Shown: in pieces, positions 26,784 to 36,742 of the stretch | Layout: each line of letters opens with the position of its first letter | Numbering within the stretch: the stretch's first letter is position 1 | Assembly (NCBI RefSeq): GCF_005503625.1 | Contig: NZ_SCMX01000005.1 | Coordinates: 1-64,000 of the forward strand | Length of the DNA stretch: 64,000 bases | Direction of reading: 5' to 3' | From: Cupriavidus sp. 2SB | GTDB lineage: Bacteria; Pseudomonadota; Gammaproteobacteria; Burkholderiales; Burkholderiaceae | Program-made: the position numbers and the translations under genes | The notes under the pieces: generated by a model | Told to the model about the DNA's origin: nothing | The model's input: only the letters and a program-made list of their open reading frames with translations | Databases searched by the model: none

Positions 26784-27686
26784 ATGACCTTTATCTTCTG
26801 GCTCATTTCCCGCTTGCCCCTGCGCGTCCTGCACGCCATTGGCGGCGCGCTGGGACTGCTGGCGGCCCGGCTCCCCGGCCGCTATGGGCGGCGGCTCGTG
26901 GAGAACTTCCGCCACGCCTACCCCGACGCCACCGATGCCATGATCGCGGAGGCCGCGCGCCATACTGGCCGCCTCATCGTCGAGATGCCGTATTTCTGGA
27001 GCCGCAAGTCGATCACCGTGCGGACCGATTGCTTCGACGATCACCTCTGGCCCGAGATGGACCGGCTCCAGAGTCAGGGCAACGGCCTGATTCTCACCAC
27101 GCCGCACCTGGGCTGTTTCGAGATCCTGCCGCTCTCGCACGCCCGGCTCCGTCCCATTACCTGCCTGTTCAAGCCGCCGCACCAGCCCTGGCTGCGCGAG
27201 TTTGTCGAACGCATGCGCACCCGGCCCAACCTGGCCATGGCGCCCGCCACTCCGCGCGGCGTGCGCATGCTGGTCAAGGCGCTCAAGCGCGGCGAGGCCC
27301 TCGGCATTCTTCCCGATCAGGTACCGAGTGGTGGTGAGGGCACCTGGGCGCCGTTCTATGGCAAGCCGGCTTATTCGATGACGCTGGTCCATCGTTTGCA
27401 GCAACTGACCGGCGCACCGGTGGTCATGATCTATGCGCAACGGCTGCCGCACGGGCAGGGTTATCGCGGCCATGTGCGCGTGCTCGGCGACAACGGCAGG
27501 CTGCCCGACGACCCCGCCGCCGCATCGGCCACGATCAACGCCGCCATCGAAGACTTGATCAAGATCGATCCGACCCAGTACCTGTGGGGCTATAACCGCT
27601 ACAAGCAACCAGGTGGCGCCGAACCGCCACCGGCAACGATGGCCTCCGCGCCAGTTTCGCCCGACACCACGACCCAAAATCATTGA
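26784..27686 (+). CDS. LpxL/HtrB-like lipid A acyltransferase (first of two)
   Basis: This 300-residue protein of the lysophospholipid acyltransferase family starts with a hydrophobic membrane anchor (TFIFWLISRLPLRVLHAIGGALGLL). The catalytic H-x4-E is His108/Glu113 in TTPHLGCFEIL. LpxL/LpxM enzymes add secondary acyl chains to Kdo2-lipid IVA at the inner membrane. I chose the ATG at 26784, which places the anchor at the very N-terminus; the longer frame has no such feature. It overlaps the next, homologous gene (TGATG), suggesting each adds a different acyl chain. Confidence 0.87.
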   Translation: MTFIFWLISRLPLRVLHAIGGALGLLAARLPGRYGRRLVENFRHAYPDATDAMIAEAARHTGRLIVEMPYFWSRKSITVRTDCFDDHLWPEMDRLQSQGNGLILTTPHLGCFEILPLSHARLRPITCLFKPPHQPWLREFVERMRTRPNLAMAPATPRGVRMLVKALKRGEALGILPDQVPSGGEGTWAPFYGKPAYSMTLVHRLQQLTGAPVVMIYAQRLPHGQGYRGHVRVLGDNGRLPDDPAAASATINAAIEDLIKIDPTQYLWGYNRYKQPGGAEPPPATMASAPVSPDTTTQNH

Positions 27687-28579
27687 TGAGCCGCATATTT
27701 ACCTCGCTCGGTATCGGTCTGCTGACCTTGCTGGGCAAGCTTCCGTATTCCTTTGTCGCCCGTTTCGGCGAGGCGCTGGGCAGCCTGCTGTACCGGATTC
27801 CCAGTTCGCGCCGCGAGGTCGTACGCGCCAACCTGCGCCTGTGCTTTCCGGAAAAATCTGCTGCGGAAATCGAAGCCATGTCGCACGAAACCTTCCGCAA
27901 GGTGTTTCGCAGCCTGGCCGAAGGCGGCATTTTCTGGACGTGCGGAGAGGACAAGATGCGCCGCCTCGTGCAGATCGACGATCAGGCCAACCTTCCCGCG
28001 CTCGACGGCACGCCGCACATTCTTGTCACGCCGCATCTATCCGGCCTCGAAGCCGGTGCCATCCGCCTGACGATGCATCTGCGCGACACTGTGGGCCGCT
28101 CGGGTGCCTCGCTGTACACGGTGCAGAAGAACGAACTGTTCGACAACTTCCTCAAGGTCGCCCGGGGGCGCTTTGGCGCCAACATGATTTCGCGCAATGA
28201 CAGCGCGCGTAGCATCCTGCGCGTGCTCAAGCAAGGCGAGGCGCTTCAACTGATCTCCGACATGGATTTCGGCCCGCGCGACTCCGAATTCATCCCGTTT
28301 TTCGGCGCGCCGGCGCTGACGCTGACCGTGGTATCACGCCTGGCCCGCGCCTCCGGCGCACAGGTGGTGCCGATCTACACGGAGCAGTTGCCCGACTACA
28401 AGGGCTATGTGCTGCACATTCTGCCGGCCTGGGACAACTATCCCGGCGAGAGCGTCACGGAAGATACGCGCCGCATGAACCAATTCTTCGAGGATGCGAT
28501 CCGCCCGCGTGTGGCGGATTACTACTGGGTGCACAAACGCTTCAAGCACCGGCCGCCCGGCGAACCTGACATCTACTGA
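27686..28579 (+). CDS. LpxL/HtrB-like lipid A acyltransferase (second of two)
   Basis: This 297-residue homologue of the preceding protein has an N-terminal membrane anchor and catalytic His117/Glu122 in [11 protein letters not shown]. The ATG at 27686 shares its A with the upstream TGA, so translation is coupled. The two proteins are clearly diverged rather than a recent duplication (different catalytic contexts HLGCFE and HLSGLE), which fits successive acylation steps. It is followed 14 bases later by dapF, probably in the same transcript. Confidence 0.87.
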   Translation: MSRIFTSLGIGLLTLLGKLPYSFVARFGEALGSLLYRIPSSRREVVRANLRLCFPEKSAAEIEAMSHETFRKVFRSLAEGGIFWTCGEDKMRRLVQIDDQANLPALDGTPHILVTPHLSGLEAGAIRLTMHLRDTVGRSGASLYTVQKNELFDNFLKVARGRFGANMISRNDSARSILRVLKQGEALQLISDMDFGPRDSEFIPFFGAPALTLTVVSRLARASGAQVVPIYTEQLPDYKGYVLHILPAWDNYPGESVTEDTRRMNQFFEDAIRPRVADYYWVHKRFKHRPPGEPDIY

Positions 28580-28593
28580 TTACAATGCCGAGC

Positions 28594-29460
28594 ATGAAAC
28601 TCCAGTTCACCAAAATGCATGGCGCCGGCAATGATTTCATCGTGCTGGACGGCATCCACCAGAAGCTCGACCTGACCGACGCCCAGTGGCGCGCGCTGGC
28701 CAGCCGGCATTTCGGCATCGGCGCGGACCAGATCCTGATCGTCGAGAAATCCGAGCGCGACGATGTCGATTTCCGCTACCGCATCTTCAATAACGATGGC
28801 GGCGAGGTGGAGCACTGCGGCAACGGCGCGCGCTGCTTCGTGCGATTTGTCAGCGAGAAGGGCATGACCGACAAGCGCACGGTGCGCGTGGAAGTCATGA
28901 ACGGCATCATCACGCTGACGCTGCAGGATGACGGCCAGGTGACCGTGGACATGGGCGCGCCCGAACTGACGCCTGCCCGCGTGCCGTTCGTGCCAGCCGG
29001 CCTGCCCACGCGCACCGAGGGCAGCGACACGCTCTACGGCCTGGAGGTCAACGGCCGTACGGCATGGATCTCCGCCGTATCGATGGGCAATCCGCATGCG
29101 GTGCAGGTCGTCGAGGATGTGGAACAGTTCCCGGTGCTGCAGGATGGCCCCGTGATCGAGCATCACAAGACCTTCCCAAACCGCGTCAATGCCGGCTTCA
29201 TGCAGATCGTGAACCGCCAGACCATCCGGCTGCGCGTATTCGAACGCGGCGCCGGTGAAACGCTGGCCTGCGGCACCGGCGCCTGCGCGGCGGTGGTGGC
29301 GGGCATCCATCGTGGCCTGCTCGACTCTCCGGTCAAGGTCCATACGCATGGCGGCGACCTGACCATCGCCTGGGATGGCGTGGGCCAGCCGGTGCAGATG
29401 ACTGGTCCGGCCACGACGGTATTCGAAGGGTCTATTGACCTGGCCATGCTGCCTGCCTGA
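28594..29460 (+). CDS. dapF: Diaminopimelate epimerase
   Basis: This 288-residue enzyme converts LL- to meso-diaminopimelate for lysine and peptidoglycan synthesis. The two active-site cysteines lie in [10 protein letters not shown] and [12 protein letters not shown], and [15 protein letters not shown] is the standard start. An ATG 9 bases earlier is possible. It closely follows the acyltransferase pair, so envelope genes may be co-transcribed here. Confidence 0.96.
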   Translation: MKLQFTKMHGAGNDFIVLDGIHQKLDLTDAQWRALASRHFGIGADQILIVEKSERDDVDFRYRIFNNDGGEVEHCGNGARCFVRFVSEKGMTDKRTVRVEVMNGIITLTLQDDGQVTVDMGAPELTPARVPFVPAGLPTRTEGSDTLYGLEVNGRTAWISAVSMGNPHAVQVVEDVEQFPVLQDGPVIEHHKTFPNRVNAGFMQIVNRQTIRLRVFERGAGETLACGTGACAAVVAGIHRGLLDSPVKVHTHGGDLTIAWDGVGQPVQMTGPATTVFEGSIDLAMLPA

Positions 29461-29538
29461 CCATGAGGGCTTGCCTCCCGCACGTTCCGGGAGGTCATGA
29501 GGAACGCGGGGCCGCCCGGCCCCGTTCTCGGAGAGCCC

Positions 29539-30348
29539 ATGAATCTGGACGATTTCCGCATTACCTCCGGCAAGTCTTTCAAGCTGGAATCCTTCGATCC
29601 CAAGTCCAAGCCACTCTCTGGCAGCACCAAGGCCATCGACCAGGCGCGTGTAACCGAAATCTCGGACTGGCTCGACAAGCAGCAGGACATCTTCTACGCC
29701 GAGCACTCGCGCAAGCTGCTGGTCATCCTTCAAGGCATGGATACCAGTGGCAAGGATGGCACTGTGCGCGGTGTCTTCCGCAGCTTCGATCCGCTCGGGC
29801 TACGCGTGGTCAGCTTCAAGGCGCCGACTGCCGAGGAACTGGCGCGCGACTACCTGTGGCGCGTGCATGCGCAGGTGCCGCGCAAGGGCGAAATCGTCGT
29901 CTTCAACCGCAGCCATTACGAGGACGTGCTGATCACGAGCGTGCACGGCTGGATCGACGATGCCGAATGCGCGCGGCGCTATCAGCAGATCCGCGCGTTC
30001 GAGCAGATGCTCACGGAGACCGGCACGACCATCGTCAAGTGCTTTCTCCACATATCGAAGGACGAGCAGAAGGATCGGTTGGAGCAGCGTATCGGCGATC
30101 CGCAGAAGCACTGGAAATTCGACGCGCAGGACCTGGCCGAACGCAAGTTCTGGAATGAGTACCAGCGCGTCTATGAAGCGGCCATCGCCGCCACGGCCAC
30201 GCCCGCCAATCCGTGGTACATCGTGCCGGCCAATTCCAAGACGCACCGTAACCTGATGGTGGCAGAGATCCTGCGCGCGGTCTTCGCCCAGCTCAAGCCG
30301 GAGTATCCGCCGCCAAAGCCGGAACTGGCCAAGCTCGTGGTGGAGTAA
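29539..30348 (+). CDS. ppk2: Polyphosphate kinase 2 family protein
   Basis: This 269-residue PPK2 protein has Walker A GMDTSGKDGTVRGVF, lid-region ARDYLWRVHAQVPRKGEI and Walker B VFNRSHYEDVL. PPK2 enzymes phosphorylate AMP, ADP, GDP or related nucleotides with polyphosphate; the short single-domain form with this N-terminus resembles the class III (AMP/ADP) type, but the class is inferred. CGGAGAG stands just before the ATG at 29539. A hairpin with CCTCCCG/CGGGAGG arms separates it from dapF (about 29475-29494). Confidence 0.9.
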   Translation: MNLDDFRITSGKSFKLESFDPKSKPLSGSTKAIDQARVTEISDWLDKQQDIFYAEHSRKLLVILQGMDTSGKDGTVRGVFRSFDPLGLRVVSFKAPTAEELARDYLWRVHAQVPRKGEIVVFNRSHYEDVLITSVHGWIDDAECARRYQQIRAFEQMLTETGTTIVKCFLHISKDEQKDRLEQRIGDPQKHWKFDAQDLAERKFWNEYQRVYEAAIAATATPANPWYIVPANSKTHRNLMVAEILRAVFAQLKPEYPPPKPELAKLVVE

Positions 30349-30357
30349 GCCCGACGC

Positions 30358-31689
30358 TCAGGTATCTCCGTTCCCGCGATGCACGTCATGGGTGACGAAG
30401 GGCCGTTCCGGCCCCGGCATCGCGAGCCAGTGCGGATGCTTGAGCGTGTCGCGGATATCGTCGAGGCCGCTCGACCAGTGCTCGTGCATCGTCAGCACAC
30501 CGAACTGGTAATCCTTGGCGCTGCCCTCGAACGATTTGTCGCGATAGATCAGCTGGATCACGTTGCGGCGCGCGTCGCAGGCATGATCGGCCGCGCGTTT
30601 GAACCACGGATCGTCGCGCTTCGACGGTGGCACCAGCGCCATCACCTCGCTCAACATGCGGCGATAGTTCTGCTGCTCGCGCATGACGTCGGTGATCGCC
30701 CGCGTGCGGCTGGAATACTGGATGTCCTTCTGGCGCTCGGCCACGTCCAGCAGGTTGTGCGGCAGCTTGCCGCGCGCGCTCCACAGATCGACCTGAAAGA
30801 TCAGCGCATCCTTGCGCGGCTGGGCCACCAGCACTTCCTGCAAGGGCGTATTCGACACCAGCCCGCCATCCCAGTAGTACTCGCCATCGATCTCCACGGC
30901 CGGAAAGCCCGGCGGCAAGGCTCCCGACGCCATGAAATGCTCGGCCCGCAGCGTCATGCGCGTGTTGTCGAAGTAGGCGAAGTTGCCGGTCTTCACGTTG
31001 ACCGCGCCCACGGAGACACGCATCTCTTTCGAGCGGTTCACGCGGTCGAAATCGACAAAGCGCTCCAGCGTGGCCTTGAGCGGCGCGGTGTCGTAGTAGC
31101 TGGCACTGCCCGGATCGTCGCGGCGCGCCCAGAGGTCCGTCACGGCGCGTGGTGTGAAGAAGCCGCGTTGCCCCTCCACCAATGCCCGCGCTGCGTTGAC
31201 GCTATCGAACCAGATACGCATCGGCTCGGGCCACATCGGCGCGGCCTCGGTCAGCAGATCGAGCGGCAAACCGGGCAACCACGGCTGGGCGCAGATGTAC
31301 TCCCAGAACGCGCGCAGTTGCGCCACACGTGTTTCAGGCGGATTGCCGGCGATCACGGCCGCATTCAGTGCGCCGATGGAAATTCCCGCCACCCAGTTCG
31401 GATGGATGCCGCCTTCCGACAGTCCCTGGTAGACGCCCGCCTGATACGAGCCGAGCGCCCCGCCACCCTGCAGCACCAGCGCGCGGATGGCATAGGCCTC
31501 GTGGGCCGGGCCGGTGTGCGGCGGCGCATCGGGGGCGCAATGCGTGAACGGCAGCGATTCGCTTTTGGCTGCACTGCGTTTCGCCTTGGCCGGCGTGGCG
31601 GCATCGGGGGAAGAATCCTGCGGGGGTGCGCCCTGCGCGCCGACCTGCTTCTTGACCGCTGCCACGTCCTGCCGCCGATTCTTCGCCAC
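30358..31689 (-). CDS. Patatin-like phospholipase with DUF3734-type C-terminus
   Basis: This is a lipid hydrolase of about 443 residues with the patatin catalytic dyad: oxyanion loop VLQGGGALGSYQAGVYQG, nucleophile Ser in GISIGALN and Asp in YYWDGGLVSNTPLQ. The C-terminal part (WFKRAADHACDARRNVIQLIYRD onwards) is the DUF3734 extension found with such patatins. The Lys/Ala/Pro-rich N-terminal 70 residues are probably disordered. I prefer the GTG at 31689, preceded by AGGGAGC; an ATG at 31731 would lie within the pyrE terminator hairpin. No signal peptide is seen, so it is probably cytoplasmic or membrane-peripheral. Confidence 0.85.
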   Translation of the reverse strand: MAKNRRQDVAAVKKQVGAQGAPPQDSSPDAATPAKAKRSAAKSESLPFTHCAPDAPPHTGPAHEAYAIRALVLQGGGALGSYQAGVYQGLSEGGIHPNWVAGISIGALNAAVIAGNPPETRVAQLRAFWEYICAQPWLPGLPLDLLTEAAPMWPEPMRIWFDSVNAARALVEGQRGFFTPRAVTDLWARRDDPGSASYYDTAPLKATLERFVDFDRVNRSKEMRVSVGAVNVKTGNFAYFDNTRMTLRAEHFMASGALPPGFPAVEIDGEYYWDGGLVSNTPLQEVLVAQPRKDALIFQVDLWSARGKLPHNLLDVAERQKDIQYSSRTRAITDVMREQQNYRRMLSEVMALVPPSKRDDPWFKRAADHACDARRNVIQLIYRDKSFEGSAKDYQFGVLTMHEHWSSGLDDIRDTLKHPHWLAMPGPERPFVTHDVHRGNGDT

Positions 31690-31716
31690 GCCGATGCTCC
31701 CTGGAATCCCTGGAAA

Positions 31717-31742
31717 TGAAAACGGCCCCAAGCGGGGCCGTC
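31717..31742 (-). terminator. Intrinsic terminator of pyrE
   Basis: A perfect 8-base stem ACGGCCCC/GGGGCCGT with a 4-base loop is followed on the minus strand by TTTTCATTT. It lies 14 bases after the pyrE stop. Confidence 0.85.
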
Positions 31743-31755
31743 GTATTGTGTGCTG

Positions 31756-32433
31756 TCAGACGCCGTACTTCTCACGGTAGGCAGCCACAGCGGCCCGGGA
31801 GTTCCCGAGCGCGGGGTCTTGCGACGCATCCAGATAGGCCAGCAGGTCCTTGAGCGAGGCGATGTTGATCACCGGCACACCGAATTCGCGCTGTACGTCC
31901 TGCACGGCGGAATGCGTGCCGATGTTGTCGGCGGTGCCGCTCTTTTCCATGCGGTCCAGTGCGATCAGCACGGCAGCGGGCTCGGCGCCGGCCGCACGGA
32001 TCATCTGCATCGACTCGCGCACCGAGGTGCCCGCCGAGATCACATCGTCCACGATCACCACCTTGCCGCGCAGCTTGGCGCCCACCAGCGTGCCGCCCTC
32101 GCCATGGTCCTTGGCTTCCTTGCGGTTGTAGGCAAACCCGACGTCACGACCCATACCGGCCAGCGCCACCGCCGTGGCCGAGGCCAGCGTGATGCCCTTG
32201 TAGGCCGGTCCGAACAGCACGTCGAACTCCACGCCCGAGTCCAGCAGGGTCTTCGCGTAGAATTGCGCCACCTGACCCAGCATGGCGCCCTGGTTGAACA
32301 GGCCGGCGTTGAAGAAATACGGCGACTTGCGTCCGGCCTTGGTCACGAACTCGCCGAAGGACAGCACGCCCGCATCCAGTGCAAAGCGGATAAAGGACTG
32401 GCTGAGGTCGTCCGGCGTGGTCTGCTGCGTCAT
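31756..32433 (-). CDS. pyrE: Orotate phosphoribosyltransferase
   Basis: This 225-residue enzyme joins orotate and PRPP to form OMP in pyrimidine synthesis. The PRPP-binding motif [18 protein letters not shown], the catalytic-loop lysines [12 protein letters not shown] and the substrate region [14 protein letters not shown] [13 protein letters not shown] are present. I chose the ATG at 32433, preceded by AGAGAGAAAAG. It diverges from the exonuclease III gene across 32 bases and ends at its own strong terminator. Confidence 0.96.
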   Translation of the reverse strand: MTQQTTPDDLSQSFIRFALDAGVLSFGEFVTKAGRKSPYFFNAGLFNQGAMLGQVAQFYAKTLLDSGVEFDVLFGPAYKGITLASATAVALAGMGRDVGFAYNRKEAKDHGEGGTLVGAKLRGKVVIVDDVISAGTSVRESMQMIRAAGAEPAAVLIALDRMEKSGTADNIGTHSAVQDVQREFGVPVINIASLKDLLAYLDASQDPALGNSRAAVAAYREKYGV

Positions 32434-32465
32434 TCTTTTCTCTCTGATTTTCAAAATTTCCCGAG

Positions 32466-33242
32466 ATGTTACGGATTATCAGCGCCAACCTCAACGGCAT
32501 CCGCTCGGCCTCCAAGAAAGGCTTCTTCGAGTGGATGGGCAAGCAGGACGCAGACATGGTCTGCGTGCAGGAACTCAAGGCTCAGGAAGCCGACATGACC
32601 GAGGCGTTCCTGGCGCCACATGGCTACCACGGCTTCTTCCACTATGCGGAGAAGAAGGGCTATAGCGGCGTGGGTCTCTACACGCGCCACAAGCCCGAGC
32701 GGGTCGTCACGGGATTCGGCTGCGCCGAATTCGATGCCGAAGGCCGCTACGTCGAGGTGCAGTATCCGCACCTGGCCGTGATTTCGGTCTATGTGCCATC
32801 CGGCTCCAGCGGCGAGGAGCGCCAGCTCGCGAAATTCCGCTTCATGGAAGCCTTCCTGCCCCACCTGCTGGCGCTGAAGGCCACCGGCCGCGAGATCGTG
32901 CTGTGCGGCGACGTCAACATCGCGCACAAGGAAATCGACATCAAGAACTGGAAGGGCAACCTGAAGAACTCAGGCTTCCTGCCCGAAGAACGCGCGTGGA
33001 TCGGTGCTCTGTTCGACAGCCACGGCTATGTGGACGTCTTCCGCCAGCTCGACCCCCGGCCCGACCAGTACACATGGTGGAGCAACCGCGGACAGGCCTA
33101 CGCCAAGAACGTCGGGTGGCGTATCGATTACCACCTGACCACCGCGAAGATTGCCGCCACCGCCAAGGGCTGCGCGATCTACAAGGACGAGAAGTTCAGC
33201 GACCACGCACCACTGTCGATCGACTACGACTTTCCGTTGTGA
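32466..33242 (+). CDS. xthA: Exodeoxyribonuclease III / AP endonuclease
   Basis: This 258-residue enzyme of the ExoIII/APE1 family cleaves at abasic sites and removes blocked 3' ends. Active-site motifs are [10 protein letters not shown] (Asn), CVQELKAQ (Glu for Mg), [20 protein letters not shown] (Asp/Asn), WRIDYHL and [12 protein letters not shown] (Asp-His). Length is normal. It is divergent from pyrE. Confidence 0.95.
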   Translation: MLRIISANLNGIRSASKKGFFEWMGKQDADMVCVQELKAQEADMTEAFLAPHGYHGFFHYAEKKGYSGVGLYTRHKPERVVTGFGCAEFDAEGRYVEVQYPHLAVISVYVPSGSSGEERQLAKFRFMEAFLPHLLALKATGREIVLCGDVNIAHKEIDIKNWKGNLKNSGFLPEERAWIGALFDSHGYVDVFRQLDPRPDQYTWWSNRGQAYAKNVGWRIDYHLTTAKIAATAKGCAIYKDEKFSDHAPLSIDYDFPL

Positions 33243-33401
33243 AGAAAGTGGCGCCGTGATGACTTTGAGGGGAAGTTCCGGGGTGCGTCCCAATTCGGCG
33301 TAAACCCTGCGACCCGCCTCCAACCTCGTTACAATGCGGGGTATCTCGCCCCCCAGGGATGTGAGACTTTTCGCATTTGCATTTTTCAGAGTGAGTCCGC
33401 C

Positions 33402-34349
33402 ATGGTTTTCAAAGTGTTCGTCGATGGTCAGGAAGGCACCACCGGTCTCCGGCTGCTTGACTATCTCTCGGGTCGCAGCGATGTCGAGCTGCTGCGCATT
33501 GCCGATGACAAGCGCAAGGATCCGCAGGAACGCGCACGCTTTCTGAATGCCTCGGACGTGTCGTTCCTCTGCCTGCCGGACGTGGCCTCGCGCGAGGCCG
33601 TATCGCTGGTGACCAACCCGGATACTTGCGTGATCGACGCCAGCACGGCGTTCCGCACGGCCGACAACTGGGCCTATGGCCTGCCCGAACTGACCCGTGG
33701 GCAGCGCGAGAAGATCCGCGCCAGCAACCGCATTGCGGTGCCGGGCTGCCACGCCAGCGCGTTTGTGATGGCGGTGCGTCCGCTGGTGGAAGCGGGCCTG
33801 ATGCCGGCCAACTACCCGGCCACGGCATTTTCGCTGACGGGCTACAGCGGCGGCGGCAAGTCGATGATTGCGGAGTTCGAGGCGGGCGGTAACCCGAAGC
33901 TGATGAGCCCGCGTCCGTACGCGCTCGGTCTCTCGCACAAGCATCTCCCCGAGATGCGCGTGCAGGCCGGACTGGCCCAGGCCCCGATCTTCAATCCGAT
34001 CGTCGGCAACTTCCTCAAGGGCCTGTCGGTCACGGTGCCGGTGTTCCCGTCGCTGCTGTCGCGCAAGGTCGATGCCGAGGCGATTCTCGACATCTACCGC
34101 AAGCACTATGAAGGCGAGCAGTTCGTTCGCGTGCATCCGTTCAATGCCGACGAGAACCTCGACCACGGCTTTTTCGACGTGCAGGCGAGCAACGACACGA
34201 ACCGCGTGGACCTGTTCGTGTTCGGCAACGAGAACAACCTGAACCTGGTGGCCCGCCTGGACAACCTGGGCAAGGGTGCCGCCGGCGCGGCGGTGCAGTG
34301 CATGAACGTGCGACTCGGTGCCGACGAGGCCGCTGGCCTGAAAGCCTGA
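33402..34349 (+). CDS. argC: N-acetyl-gamma-glutamyl-phosphate reductase, type 2
   Basis: This 315-residue protein is of the shorter ArgC type 2. It has [18 protein letters not shown] at the NADP-binding start, catalytic Cys in [10 protein letters not shown] and [16 protein letters not shown]. It reduces N-acetylglutamyl phosphate to the semialdehyde in arginine synthesis, the step after ArgB, which is encoded separately at about 42 kb. A candidate -10 TACAAT lies at about 33330. A strong bidirectional terminator follows. Confidence 0.93.
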   Translation: MVFKVFVDGQEGTTGLRLLDYLSGRSDVELLRIADDKRKDPQERARFLNASDVSFLCLPDVASREAVSLVTNPDTCVIDASTAFRTADNWAYGLPELTRGQREKIRASNRIAVPGCHASAFVMAVRPLVEAGLMPANYPATAFSLTGYSGGGKSMIAEFEAGGNPKLMSPRPYALGLSHKHLPEMRVQAGLAQAPIFNPIVGNFLKGLSVTVPVFPSLLSRKVDAEAILDIYRKHYEGEQFVRVHPFNADENLDHGFFDVQASNDTNRVDLFVFGNENNLNLVARLDNLGKGAAGAAVQCMNVRLGADEAAGLKA

Positions 34350-34382
34350 CGATGCCGTCGACGCTACGGCGTCAGCGCAAAG

Positions 34383-34411
34383 AAAAACCGGCTCCCAGGA
34401 GCCGGTTTTTT
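34383..34411. terminator. Bidirectional terminator between argC and the M48 protease gene
   Basis: A hairpin AACCGGCTCC/GGAGCCGGTT is flanked by AAAA on one side and TTTTTT on the other, so it can stop transcription of both convergent genes. Confidence 0.88.
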
Positions 34412-34447
34412 CATGGGTGGCCGCAGGCGATGGAGCGCGGCCGAGCC

Positions 34448-35383
34448 CTACTTTTTCAGCGGACTGCGCTGATCCTCGTCGCCAGCATCCACCGGGGCGC
34501 CGCCCAGGTTGGCCATGTTGGGCTGGTGCATCGGCAGCTTGTCCATCGGCATGCTCATGGCCTGCGCGTAGAGCGGAAGCACTTCGTTCATGTGGGCTTC
34601 GAGCACGGCGATACGGCTGCGGCCCGACGGGTGGGTCGACGTGAACTCGTCCCCGGCCTGCAGCACCGTTCCCATCTTGCGCCACAGCGTGATGGCCGCG
34701 CGCGGGTCGTAGCCGGCGCGGGCGGCGATATCCATCCCGATCAGGTCGGCCTCGGTCTCCTCCCGGCGGGAGAAACGTAGCGACAGCACCTTGGCACGCG
34801 TGGCAATGTCCATGTTGCCGAGATTGCCGAAGCCAGTCAGTTGCGACACCACGTTGGCGCCCAGGTTGGAGATCTCGGCCTGGGCTGCGCGCTGCCGGGC
34901 ATGCTCCTCCAGCGCATGGGCGATCTCGTGGCCCATCACCATGGCCACTTCGTCATCGGTCAGCTTGAGGTCGTCGAGCAGGCCGGTATAGACGGCCATC
35001 TTGCCGCCCGGCATGCAGAAGGCGTTGACCTGCTTCGAGCGGATCACGTTGATTTCCCACGGCCAGCGTCCGGCACGCGGATTCCAGAGCACGGTCTGCG
35101 GCAGCAGGCGAACGCCGATCTCGCGCAGGCGCTGCACCTGGGGATGATCGTCGCCGAGCAGGGTTTTCTTGGCGATGGCTTCCTGCCGGACCTGCTCGTA
35201 CTCTCGGGCGGCCTGCTGGTCGATCACCTCCATCGGCACGATCATCCGCACGCGGGAGTCGTTGCGCTCCACGCGCACGCCGTCGTCGGGCGCGGCTACC
35301 ACTGCCACCCCCTGTGCCATGGCAGGCAGCGCCAACGCGAAAATCGTAGCGGCCAGGGCGGCGCGCAAGCAGGTCTGACGCAT
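34448..35383 (-). CDS. M48-family zinc metalloprotease, exported
   Basis: This 311-residue protein has a signal peptide (RAALAATIFALALPAMA-QG). The M48 domain has zinc motif HEIAHALEEH and the downstream Glu ligand in RREETEADLIGMDIAARAGYDP, with FTSTHPSGRSRIAVLE at the end. It resembles LoiP/YcaL/BepA-type periplasmic proteases that act in outer-membrane quality control. No TPR domain follows, so it is closer to LoiP than BepA. The start at 35383 is fixed by the signal peptide. It diverges from the AmpG-like gene. Confidence 0.88.
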   Translation of the reverse strand: MRQTCLRAALAATIFALALPAMAQGVAVVAAPDDGVRVERNDSRVRMIVPMEVIDQQAAREYEQVRQEAIAKKTLLGDDHPQVQRLREIGVRLLPQTVLWNPRAGRWPWEINVIRSKQVNAFCMPGGKMAVYTGLLDDLKLTDDEVAMVMGHEIAHALEEHARQRAAQAEISNLGANVVSQLTGFGNLGNMDIATRAKVLSLRFSRREETEADLIGMDIAARAGYDPRAAITLWRKMGTVLQAGDEFTSTHPSGRSRIAVLEAHMNEVLPLYAQAMSMPMDKLPMHQPNMANLGGAPVDAGDEDQRSPLKK

Positions 35384-35461
35384 GGTGTCGGGGACGATAA
35401 AGGTGGCGGCGGCGCGAACGGGTGATGCAATAATACACGCCAGCCTTTGCGCCTCCCCAAC

Positions 35462-36742
35462 ATGAATCTCCTCACTTACCTCGAATTTTTCAGGAATCCC
35501 CGGTTCGCCGCCATGCTCACGCTCGGCTTCGCCTCGGGGCTGCCGCTGGCGCTGACCTCCGGCACGTTGCAGGCGTGGATGACCGTGGAAGGGCTCGACA
35601 TCAAGACGATCGGCTTCTTCTCGCTGGTCGGGCAAGCCTATATCTTCAAGTTCCTGTGGGCGCCGCTGATGGATCGCTACACGCCGCCGTTGCTCGGACG
35701 GCGGCGCGGCTGGCTGCTGCTGACCCAGCTCGGCCTCATGGCAAGCATCGCTGCCATGGCGTTCTGTCCGCCACAGCAGGCGCTCTGGGCACTGGCCGCA
35801 CTGGCTACGCTGGTGGCCTTCCTGTCGGCCTCGCAAGACATCGTGTTCGATGCCTACAGCACCGACGTGCTGCGACCGAGCGAACGCGGACTCGGTGCGG
35901 CCATCAAGGTGCTCGGCTATCGGCTGGCAATGCTGGTGTCCGGCGGGCTCGCACTGTATCTGGCGGATCGGGTGCTGGGCTGGTCGAACATGTACCTGTG
36001 CATGGCCGGGCTGATGGGCATCGGCCTGTTGACATTGGCCTGGGCGCCGGAACCCGATGTGCCAGCGCGCGCGCCGCGCACACTTGAAGAAGCGGTGTTC
36101 GGTCCGCTGCGCGATTTCTTCGGCCGTCAGGGCGCGTGGTGGCTGCTGCTGCTGATCGTGCTCTACAAGCTTGGCGACGCCTTTGCCGGCAGCCTGTCCA
36201 CCACCTTCCTGATCCGCGGGCTGGGCTTCGATCCGGGCGAGGTCGGCATCGTCAACAAGACGCTCGGGCTGGCCGCGACGATCATCGGCGCACTGTTCGG
36301 CGGATCGCTGATGGTGCGGCTCGGCCTGTACCGCTCGCTGATGCTGTTCGGCATCCTGCAGGCGGTCTCCAACCTCGGCTACTGGGTGCTGTCGGTCACG
36401 CCGCCCCACCTGTGGTCGATGGGCGCGACCATCGCCATCGAGAACCTGTGTGGCGGCATGGGCACCGCCGCGTTCGTGGCGTTGCTGATGACGCTGTGCA
36501 ACCGGTCATTCTCGGCCACGCAGTACGCGCTGCTGTCCGCGCTGGCATCGATCGGACGCGTCTACGTGGGTCCCACCTCGGGCTACATGGTGGAAGCCTG
36601 GGGCTGGGCGCCGTTCTACCTCGGCACCGTCGTGGCCGCCGTGCCCGGCGTGGTCCTGCTCTGGGCGATGCGCCGCACGGTCCACCGCTACGAGGCGCAG
36701 GCGCGCGAGCCAGAGCCGGTGGCTGGCGCGCGCACTGCCTGA
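35462..36742 (+). CDS. ampG: AmpG-like muropeptide permease (MFS)
   Basis: This 426-residue transporter has about 12 transmembrane segments. AmpG hallmarks include FASGLPLALTSGTLQAWM in helix 1, KFLWAPLMDRY and GRRRGWLLLTQ between helices 2 and 3, and the SQDIVFDAYSTDVLRPSERG motif. AmpG imports GlcNAc-anhydroMurNAc peptides for peptidoglycan recycling and so influences beta-lactamase induction. The start is the ATG at 35462. Its stop abuts the stop of the convergent thioesterase gene with no gap, leaving no room for a terminator between them. Confidence 0.88.
   Translation: MNLLTYLEFFRNPRFAAMLTLGFASGLPLALTSGTLQAWMTVEGLDIKTIGFFSLVGQAYIFKFLWAPLMDRYTPPLLGRRRGWLLLTQLGLMASIAAMAFCPPQQALWALAALATLVAFLSASQDIVFDAYSTDVLRPSERGLGAAIKVLGYRLAMLVSGGLALYLADRVLGWSNMYLCMAGLMGIGLLTLAWAPEPDVPARAPRTLEEAVFGPLRDFFGRQGAWWLLLLIVLYKLGDAFAGSLSTTFLIRGLGFDPGEVGIVNKTLGLAATIIGALFGGSLMVRLGLYRSLMLFGILQAVSNLGYWVLSVTPPHLWSMGATIAIENLCGGMGTAAFVALLMTLCNRSFSATQYALLSALASIGRVYVGPTSGYMVEAWGWAPFYLGTVVAAVPGVVLLWAMRRTVHRYEAQAREPEPVAGARTA

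Noticed and set aside
31690..31731. An ATG start for the patatin gene at 31731
   Set aside because: It lies inside the pyrE terminator hairpin and has no ribosome-binding site; the GTG at 31689 has one.
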